Source of the DNA: an uncultured Oscillospiraceae bacterium
GTDB lineage: Bacteria; Bacillota; Clostridia; Oscillospirales; Oscillospiraceae
Length of the DNA: 57,096 nucleotides
Assembly: GCA_934631005.1 (NCBI GenBank)
Contig: CAKTXA010000016.1
Coordinates: 1 to 57,096 of the forward strand
Reading direction: 5' to 3'
Both the position numbers and the translations under genes were made by a program. Below the pieces are notes generated by a model. It saw only the letters and a list, made by a program, of their open reading frames with translations. It did no database searches and had not been told where the DNA came from. Within the stretch, counting starts at the first letter, position 1. Each line of letters starts with the position of its first letter. Positions 8,875 to 16,600 of the stretch are shown here, in pieces.

Positions 8875-9546
8875 TTACCCGATGAGGTAGCCCGCGCCGA
8901 TGCGCGTGGTGATGAGATCATGCAGCCCCGCCGCGTCCAGCTTTTTGCGGAGACGGCCGATGTTGACGTTCAGCGTGTTCTCATCCACGAACGCGTCCGT
9001 CTGCCACAGCTGCTCCATGAGCTTTTCGCGGCTGACGACTGTGCCCTTGCTGCGCATGAGGCACAGCAGGATGCGGTATTCATTTTTCGTGAGCGGCACG
9101 GTCTTACCGCCGTACGTCAGCGTCTGCTCGCCGGTATGCAGCAGCGCTCCGCGGTGCTCCAGCACCGGCGCGCTGGCGGAAAAATCATACGCCCGGCGGA
9201 GCAGCGCCTGCACCTTGGCCATCAGCACGTCCAGATCGAAGGGCTTGGCGATGAAATCGTCCGCGCCCATGTTCATCGCCATCACGATGTTCAGGTTATC
9301 CGCCGCCGAGGACAGAAACAGGATCGGCACGTTCGACACCCGACGGATCTCGCTGCACCAGTGATAGCCGTTAAAAAACGGCAGGGAAATATCCAGCAGC
9401 ACGATATGCGGCTGCACGGCGGCGAAGGCCGCCATCACATCGTGCAGATCCGCAGCCGCCGTGACCTCCAGATCCCACGTGCGCGCGGCGCGGCGGATGG
9501 CCTCGGCAATGCCGCCGTCATCCTCCACGATCAGAGCCCGATACAT
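8875..9546 (-). CDS. OmpR-family response regulator (BceR-like)
   Basis: The 223-aa protein has a receiver domain (acidic EDD near residues 8-10, phospho-acceptor Asp in HIVLLDISLP, conserved Lys in FIAKPFD) and a C-terminal winged helix (TKNEYRILLCLM ... ENTLNVNIGRLRKKLD). Start and spacing are supported by AAAAGGAGGGGG just upstream. It is the first gene of the kinase operon and should bind the TNACA-N4-TGTAA site in front of the ABC genes. The gene order regulator, kinase, ATPase, permease is standard for Bce modules. Confidence 0.95.
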   Translation of the reverse strand: MYRALIVEDDGGIAEAIRRAARTWDLEVTAAADLHDVMAAFAAVQPHIVLLDISLPFFNGYHWCSEIRRVSNVPILFLSSAADNLNIVMAMNMGADDFIAKPFDLDVLMAKVQALLRRAYDFSASAPVLEHRGALLHTGEQTLTYGGKTVPLTKNEYRILLCLMRSKGTVVSREKLMEQLWQTDAFVDENTLNVNIGRLRKKLDAAGLHDLITTRIGAGYLIG

Positions 9547-9572
9547 AAAGATCCCCCTCCTTTTCTGTCACT

Positions 9573-9601
9573 ATTCTATAAAACGGCGCGCGCCGTGTCA
9601 A
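9573..9601 (-). promoter_or_regulatory. Sigma-A promoter of the two-component operon
   Basis: TTGACA (9596-9601), 17-bp spacer and TAGAAT (9573-9578) read on the minus strand, about 30 bases before the response-regulator start. The spacer is a GC palindrome (CGGCGCGCGCCG). Confidence 0.8.
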
Positions 9602-9655
9602 TTGAAACCGGACAGTGGGGGAAATTTGTCCATGTACATTTTCGGTAAATTCTGT

Positions 9656-9685
9656 TATACTGTAGCTACATGTAATTAAAGGAGG
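9656..9685 (+). promoter_or_regulatory. -10 box and ribosome binding site of degV
   Basis: TATACT at 9656-9661 precedes AAAGGAGG at 9678-9685 and the ATG at 9692. A convincing -35 is not seen, so the promoter is tentative. The short palindrome GTAGCTAC lies next to the -10. Confidence 0.45.
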
Positions 9686-9691
9686 GCTATC

Positions 9692-10588
9692 ATGCAGCAT
9701 CCGTTTATTCTCTCGTGCGGCTCCACCATCGACGTGCCGTATTCCTACGCGCAGGAGCGTGATCTGTCCGTTATTTTTTACACCTATCGCATCGGCGATC
9801 AGGAATATGTGGACGATATGGGGCGCGACCCCGCGGCGCTGCCGCGGTTTTACGAGCTGATCCGGGAGCATATGCCGCAGACCTCGCAGATCAACGTCTT
9901 TGCCTACACCGAGTATTTTGAAAAGCTGCTGCAGGAGGGCGACGTGCTGCATATCGCCTTCGGCTCCGGTATGTCCAGCTCCGTGCAGAACGCCATGCTC
10001 GCCGCCGACAGCCTGCGGGAAAAATATCCCGACCGCAAGCTCGTGGTCATCGACTCGCTGTGCAGCTCGTCGGGCTACGGCCTGCTCGTGGACGGCGCGG
10101 CCGACCTGCGCGACGCGGGCAAGTCTCTCGATGAGGTGGCGCAGTGGGTGCTGGAAAACCGCAACAAGGTGCACCATCAGTTTTACTCCACCGACCTCAA
10201 GTATTTCCGCCGCGGCGGGCGCGTATCCGGCCCGGCGGCGGCCATCGGCGCCATCCTCAACATCTGCCCGATCATGCGGCTCAACAACGAGGGGCGGATC
10301 ATTGCGTATGACAAGGTGCGCGGCCGCCAGAACGCCATCCGCCGCACGCTCGACACCATGGAAAAGCACGCGCAGGGCGGCCGGGACTACGACCAGAAGT
10401 GCTGGATCTGCCACTCGAACAGTCTGGCCGACGCTGAGGCTACGCAAACGGCCATCCGCGAGCGCTTCCCCAGGGCAAAGGAACTGCGCATCTGCGACAT
10501 CGGCACGATCATCGGCTCCCACGCCGGGCCCGGCACGGTGGCGGTGTTCTTCTTCGGCGATGAACGCACGGCGGAGAACCCCAAATAA
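9692..10588 (+). CDS. DegV family fatty-acid-binding protein
   Basis: The 298-aa protein begins FILSCGSTIDVPYSYA, the DegV variant of the Ser/Thr-rich ligand loop. It continues with the family's conserved blocks: the FGSGMSSSVQNA loop, VVIDSLCSSSGYG, and the FRRGGRVSG motif. DegV proteins (FakB-like) bind a fatty acid in a buried pocket and some present it to the FakA kinase. No fakA is next to it, so a role in lipid supply is inference. It is a single-gene unit with a very strong bidirectional terminator. Strong ribosome binding site AAAGGAGG. Confidence 0.92.
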   Translation: MQHPFILSCGSTIDVPYSYAQERDLSVIFYTYRIGDQEYVDDMGRDPAALPRFYELIREHMPQTSQINVFAYTEYFEKLLQEGDVLHIAFGSGMSSSVQNAMLAADSLREKYPDRKLVVIDSLCSSSGYGLLVDGAADLRDAGKSLDEVAQWVLENRNKVHHQFYSTDLKYFRRGGRVSGPAAAIGAILNICPIMRLNNEGRIIAYDKVRGRQNAIRRTLDTMEKHAQGGRDYDQKCWICHSNSLADAEATQTAIRERFPRAKELRICDIGTIIGSHAGPGTVAVFFFGDERTAENPK

Positions 10589-10599
10589 CAATATATAAT

Positions 10600-10640
10600 G
10601 CAACCCCCCGGCGGCGCTGCGTGCGCCGCCGGGGGGTTGC
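10600..10640. terminator. Bidirectional terminator between degV and the rhomboid-like gene
   Basis: An 18-bp perfect stem, GCAACCCCCCGGCGGCGC with its complement, flanks TGCGT. AT-rich runs lie on both sides, and it sits between convergent genes. Confidence 0.85.
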
Positions 10641-10643
10641 ATA

Positions 10644-11510
10644 TTATTGAATGTGGACGTGGTTGTTGATGTGGTCGATGCAGTAGCAGTAGTAGCCGTT
10701 GCACTTGGAGCAGTAGCGGAACTCCAGATTGGGAAATTCCGTATCCGTCCGGCCGCAGACGGTGCATTTGTGGCGGTACGGGCGCTCGCCGGTGCGGCTC
10801 TGATAGGAGCTGGCCCAGTCGGCTGTGGGCTTGGGGCGCGGCTTTCGCGGGGCGCGGGCGCGCCACGATTGCGGGAAGAGCACCGAGATGCCGCTGCCGA
10901 AGAACAAAAAGTAGTTTGCCAGCGGCACGAGCGGCATGAGCCACACGAACGACAAAAAGCCGAACGCCAGCAGATACCGCACCACATTCAGCGCTGTCAT
11001 GGCGATGTAGACGAGCGCCATGTACTTGAACTTGATGGGGATGAAGAACATCAGCAGCACGCGGGCCTCCGGCGCGATGGTGGCCACGGCCAGAAACAGG
11101 CTGTAGTACAGCGGGCCGGAGCTGGCCGGGTAGCCCAGCAGCAGCGCCGCAATGTCAGTCAGCACGACGCCGGTGAGGTAATAGAGGTTAAAGCGCAGTG
11201 TGCCCCAGTAGCTCTCCAGCATTTTGCCGAACTGGAAGCAGCAGAACAGCGCCACGAGCGCAAAGAACATATAGCCCGTTCCGCTCTCGGCCATGTACGT
11301 AAACACATAGGTAAAAAGCCGCCAGACCTGCCCGCGCAGAATTTGGCTGCGCGAGAAGCAGAGCGCGGAGTAGACAACGTTGCTCGGGTCGATCACGCTC
11401 AGCACATACACCGCCAGATTGCCGATGGCCAGCACCAGCATGAGGTTGCGGATGCCGCTGTTGCGGTTTTTCAGACAGAAGCGGTCAAAACGCCGCCTGA
11501 GATCCTTCAT
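10644..11510 (-). CDS. Rhomboid-like membrane protein with Cys/His-rich tail
   Basis: The 288-aa protein has about six hydrophobic helices (first near 24-42) and the rhomboid/derlin landmark GQVWRLFTYVF near residue 60-70. The catalytic GxSG serine and the histidine of active rhomboids are not evident, so it is more likely a pseudoprotease of the rhomboid superfamily. After the last helix a basic Pro-rich linker leads to C249-x2-C252, C267-x2-C270, C275-x-C277 and H280/H284/H286, a probable zinc-binding ribbon or treble clef facing the cytosol. This combination could tether a soluble partner to the membrane. Ribosome binding site TAGGAG. It is not in an obvious operon. Confidence 0.7.
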   Translation of the reverse strand: MKDLRRRFDRFCLKNRNSGIRNLMLVLAIGNLAVYVLSVIDPSNVVYSALCFSRSQILRGQVWRLFTYVFTYMAESGTGYMFFALVALFCCFQFGKMLESYWGTLRFNLYYLTGVVLTDIAALLLGYPASSGPLYYSLFLAVATIAPEARVLLMFFIPIKFKYMALVYIAMTALNVVRYLLAFGFLSFVWLMPLVPLANYFLFFGSGISVLFPQSWRARAPRKPRPKPTADWASSYQSRTGERPYRHKCTVCGRTDTEFPNLEFRYCSKCNGYYCYCIDHINNHVHIQ

Positions 11511-11617
11511 AGCTTCATCTCCTAACTGCGTGTTATTTTACAGGTGCGGGGCGGAAAAATCTTCAATAATCTGTGAACAGTATAGCCAAAAACATCGCGC
11601 CCAAACCGGAAAGGGCG

Positions 11618-11645
11618 TTGACAAACGCGAAAAAATGCCTATAAT
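11618..11645 (+). promoter_or_regulatory. Sigma-A promoter of metK
   Basis: TTGACA (11618-11623), 16-bp spacer, TATAAT (11640-11645). Transcription would start about 15 bases before the SAM-I aptamer. Confidence 0.88.
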
Positions 11646-11666
11646 AGTACCGTCAACTGAATAAGC

Positions 11667-11797
11667 CTTATCAAGAGTGGTGGAGGGAACGGCCCAATGA
11701 AGCCCGGCAACCTGCAATGCAAGGTGCCAAATCCGGCGAAGTGATCGAAAGATGAGGGAATGGATCTCAAACGCTTTGCCGCCGGCAGAGCGTTTTT
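11667..11797 (+). ncRNA. SAM-I (S-box) riboswitch with terminator
   Basis: The aptamer at 11667-11756 has the S-box core: CTTATCAAGAG, then GGTGGAGGGA, CCCAATGAAGCCCGGCAACC, AAGGTGCCAAATCC, and closing GATGAG, which pairs with CTTATC as P1. An intrinsic terminator follows (AACGCT..AGCGTT with seven T, ~11769-11797). With SAM bound the P1 stem forms and the terminator stops transcription of metK, so SAM synthase is repressed by its product. Confidence 0.95.
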
Positions 11798-11823
11798 TTC
11801 ATATCCCGCGAAAGGAGCCTTTT

Positions 11824-12990
<1,167 letters not shown>

Positions 12991-13007
12991 TGTTTGTGCA
13001 AAACGCC

Positions 13008-13055
13008 GAATTTTCCCTTCCTGGCCAAATTTTTTGGCTGGGGAGGGAATTTTTG
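13008..13055 (+). terminator. Terminator of metK
   Basis: A 17-bp stem (TTCCCTTCCTGGCCAAA with TTTGGCTGGGGAGGGAA, two GT pairs) with a 3-base loop is followed by TTTTT. Confidence 0.85.
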
Positions 13056-13056
13056 C

Positions 13057-13085
13057 TTGCAAAATGGCGAACGGTGGACTATGAT
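13057..13085 (+). promoter_or_regulatory. Promoter of the cobalamin-riboswitch leader
   Basis: TTGCAA (13057-13062), 17-bp spacer, TATGAT (13080-13085). It lies right after the metK terminator and implies a leader of roughly 560 nt before the surface-protein gene. Two hairpins, GTGAAGAGC/GCTCTTCAC (13105-13124) and GTCCGTTGGG/CCCAACGGAC (13125-13147), follow and lack T-tracts. Confidence 0.7.
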
Positions 13086-13182
13086 GAACACAGAATGGAA
13101 AACCGTGAAGAGCGCGCTCTTCACGTCCGTTGGGTGCCCCAACGGACGATGGGCCTCTGAAAAGTTTATATTGAGAAATACC

Positions 13183-13401
13183 GTAATACATGCCGGGCCC
13201 GTACACGTCCCGCTTTGGGGCAGGACCGGCGCAGGAAGCAGGCAGTGATGCCGACACGAAACGGTGCTGTGCGCGTGAGACCACACCAAAGCGGAGCGAT
13301 CCGTCTGGGCGAAAGCCAGCCATTGCAGCGGGAGCTGTGAGAAGGCAGGATGTGGGCGCAGGGGCGAGGCCCCCTAACGCAAGTCAGAAGACCTGTATTA
13401 C
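13183..13401 (+). ncRNA. Cobalamin riboswitch aptamer
   Basis: The outer P1 stem pairs GTAATACA (13183-13190) with TGTATTAC (13394-13401). Inside, the order of conserved blocks follows the B12 riboswitch: AGGAAGCAGGCAGTGATGCC and CGGTGCTGTG (the GGTG/CCGCTGTG region), GAAAGCCAGCC, GAGAAGGCAGGATG (the GGGAAGGC region), then the B12 box AAGTCAGAAGACCTG at 13381-13395. The box departs slightly from the consensus (GAAGACC for GGAGACC). I cannot tell whether it prefers adenosyl- or methyl-cobalamin. It controls the giant surface protein downstream. Confidence 0.85.
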
Positions 13402-13477
13402 ACGCGGCCCCGGCCGCGGTGCGTATTTGCAGCGGCGAGCGATTTCCCGGCTGCATGGAGTACAGGTCTGCCCGTTT

Positions 13478-13512
13478 CGCCGCTGGTCTTTTTGAGACCG
13501 GCGCTTTTTTTT
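13478..13512 (+). terminator. Riboswitch-controlled intrinsic terminator
   Basis: The stem CGCC-(GCT bulge)-GGTCT / AGACC-GGCG is followed by eight T. Upstream, TACAGGTCT (13461-13469) can pair with AGACCTGTA of the B12 box, giving an alternative structure. Its place after the aptamer supports transcription attenuation by cobalamin. Confidence 0.75.
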
Positions 13513-13514
13513 GA

Positions 13515-13640
13515 CCCCCTATAGTGGCGCATCCGGCCCGCGCGTGGGAACCGCGGGCTGGGTCGCCGTTTTGCTGTCTGGAGATACCGGCGCAAGCCGC
13601 TGAGATAGAGCCCCGGCAGAATTCCAATGGAACGGAGGAA
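13515..13640 (+). other. Second structured part of the leader, family not recognised
   Basis: Between the riboswitch terminator and the start codon lie a GCCCGCG/CGCGGGC stem within an outer GGCG/CGCC, and the perfect CGGC-GCAA-GCCG hairpin with a GNRA tetraloop. The following CCCGGCAGAATTCCAATGGAACGG-like segment contains GTTCC/GGAAC pairing potential. It ends in the ribosome binding site ACGGAGGAAC. It may regulate translation or stabilise the mRNA; I could not assign it to a known class. Confidence 0.4.
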
Positions 13641-13648
13641 CATTTTGG

Positions 13649-16600
13649 ATGAACACGAAAGAGACAAAGAGAGGGACGGCCAAACGGCTGAGCGCGCTGG
13701 CGCTCGCGCTCGTGATGCTGTTCATGCTGCTTCCCGTGCAGGTGGGAGCGGCGGATGGCAACAATGTTGTTACGGTCTCCCCGAACCTCTTTAGAACGAT
13801 CACACTTTCGCAGGAGTATACCACAGTCGAGAGCACATCGAAGCTGGTCACGCTGCAGGATGGCAGCAGAAATGCGACGGAGTACGTGATCAAGCTGCCG
13901 CAAGCGGCGGATACCGTGAATTTTACGTGTGAGTTTGATACGCTGAACAACATGACCTACACCTTTTATGCAGCTGAGGAGTCCGCAGCGGAGGGTGGCA
14001 CGGTCACGCTGAATGTCAAGAAAACACATACGGATGTAAGAAGGATCCCGGAGCTCGGCAGCGAAGTGATCTCCACAGATTTCCCGGAAACGGGTGAGCT
14101 TTCCGTTGATGACTCGACGCCTCCCACTTCGAGTCTCTCCGTTCAGATGGAAAATGGAGTCGGCGAGACAAAGTATCTGGCACTGTATACCGGCGAGATC
14201 ACAGCTGTTGACTCTACAAGCACCCCTCCGCTTTTGACCAGAACCTATTACCTGAGTGGCATTTACAAATTCAAATTCGTTGTAGAAGCGCCGCAGGTCG
14301 ACCCGACACCGACGATCACCAGCGACCTGACGTTCAACGGCCATCTCTGCGGGCTGAACGGAACGCTGGAGCCGCTGCGCGTGGAAGCGACCGCCGCGGA
14401 GGGCGTCGAGCTGAGCTATCAGTGGTACCGCGGCAGCAGCCAAAATGATGTAACCACGGCGATCGAGAACGCGACCGATGCGTCCTATATGCCGCCCACG
14501 GACACGCTTGGGACGACCTATTATAAGGTCATCGTCACCGGCACGGTCGACGGGCGCAGCGAGACTGCGGAAAGCACGGTGGCGCGCGTTGTGGTGCGTG
14601 AGAGCAGCACGGAGCGGCAGTTCTCGCTGACGAGCGCGCTGAATCAGCCGGTCAGCAAGCTGGATGGCTCTGACCATATCTATTATGTGCGCTTCCAGAC
14701 CGCTGAACTGATGGATCAGTCTCCGCTCATCATGGGCTCGGTGGTGCTGCAAGGCGTGCTGCCCGACGGCGTGACCATCGACGAGGTGTGGGCCGGCTCG
14801 CCGGGAGACGTTTTTGATGATTTTACGCTGACGGTCGACGATGTGACCGGCGCGTTCCGGCTGTTTGCCAGCAGCTACACGGCGGAAGAGGCGCTCGCGT
14901 CCTCGATGACCCACAATTTCGGAAAGTGCTACTATTTCCGGCTGAGCAGCGGTGACGTGTACACGGTCATCATAGATAACGACTGGAAGCAGCACCTTGG
15001 TGACGAGGCCAAGCGCCGCCCGCAGGTCGTGGAGCTGGTGGACGAGGGCGGCGACGAAGCGCTCATTCTGGAAGACTTCCTTGTAAGCAATTTCCAGTCG
15101 GACAACAACACAAGCTCCGTTGTGCGGGGCACGCTGACGTCGGATCACCCCGTGGTGCTCCGCGCGGAGGTACAGAGCGGCGGCTTTGACCTCAGCACGA
15201 CGCGCGTGCAGAAGAACCGCGCCCCGTATTACTGGGACAAGGCGCAGCGCAGCTGGGTCGTGGTCAACGGCCAGCGTATGCCCGAAAGCGGCTTCTTCTC
15301 CGGCAACGCGAGCAATGAGCAGTCTTTCACCAGCCCGGCCTTTACGCTCCAGCCCGGTCTGAACGTGGTGGAGGTCTACACCGACGCGTTCTCGTTCTAC
15401 CTCGACCCGCGCCTGAATTCCAAGACGACCGGTCTGGGTACGTATTACTACGATCGGCAGGAAAAGAGAAGCACGACGCCGCTTTACAACACGACCTCGG
15501 TCGTGTATCTGATCGACTATCAGGGCGAGAGCGCCGAGACGCTGCCGTCGGAGGCAGACAATGCGGAGCTCGAGCTGCCCGCGGCGCTGCGCTTCGGCGA
15601 GGTGGATTCGCAGCTGGAGGCGTGCCCGCTGATGTGGGATGAAGCGGCGCAGAGCTACACACTGGCGGTGCCCGACCGTTACAGGACGGGCGCGGACGAC
15701 AGCAGCGACAGCATGTATTCGATTTACGGCCACGCGGTACTGCTCTCCATGCGCACGGCGGCGGCTGGGGCCTCCGCAGAGATCATCGACGCCCCGGACG
15801 GCATGATCGTGGGCGAGCAGGTCGGCTCCTGCGTGTTCCTGAACATGCTCACGCTCAAGGGGCAGGAGAACCCCGGCTTTACCATCCGTGTGACCGCCGC
15901 GGACGGCGAAACGACGAAGGACTACCCGGTCAAGGTCGTTTACGCGTCCAGCACGACCACGCCGGAGCTTGTGATCGGCGGCGGCGCGACGCTGGACGGG
16001 ACGTTTGACGCGGACACCTACTCCTACTATGTGGACTATACCGGCGCGTCCGCTGAAAACGGCACGCTGACCGCCACGCTCCCCGCTGGTTCGACCGCGA
16101 CCATCGACGGCCAGCCCTACACCAGCGGCGCGACGTGGACGCTCGACCCCACGAAGGACTTCTACCGCCTGACCATCACGGCGGAGGATCATTATACCGT
16201 CACCAGCTACTATTTTGTCACGCGCTATAAGGACGGCACCATCCCCTATGCCACCGTTTCCGACAGCACGAAGGCGCTGGCGAAGGAAATGCTCGGCCGC
16301 TGGTATCAGATCCTGAATTCGAGCGAGTATCTCAGCTCCTATTGGGGCGTGTTTGAAGCGGCGGCGACCGGTAAGGACGAAAATCTGACGCCGTTCGATT
16401 TTAACGGCATCTATGTGGAAGACCCGGCACGGCATCAGATGAAGCAGGCGACCGACTGGGCGGCCTGCATCATGGAGATCGTTATTCTGGGCTACAACCC
16501 GTATCATTTCCCGTATTATGACGAGGGCGTTTATAAAGAGGACTTTAACTATGTGGACGCGCTGATCAAGTGCGGCGGCGGCGCGTGGGCCAACAACGTG

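Noticed and set aside
11752..11823. Longer metK start inside the leader
   Set aside because: The extension lies in the SAM-I terminator region, and the conserved N-terminus and ribosome binding site support 11824.
13515..13640. c-di-GMP or TPP riboswitch in the leader of the giant gene
   Set aside because: The conserved cores of these classes are not present; only generic hairpins are seen.
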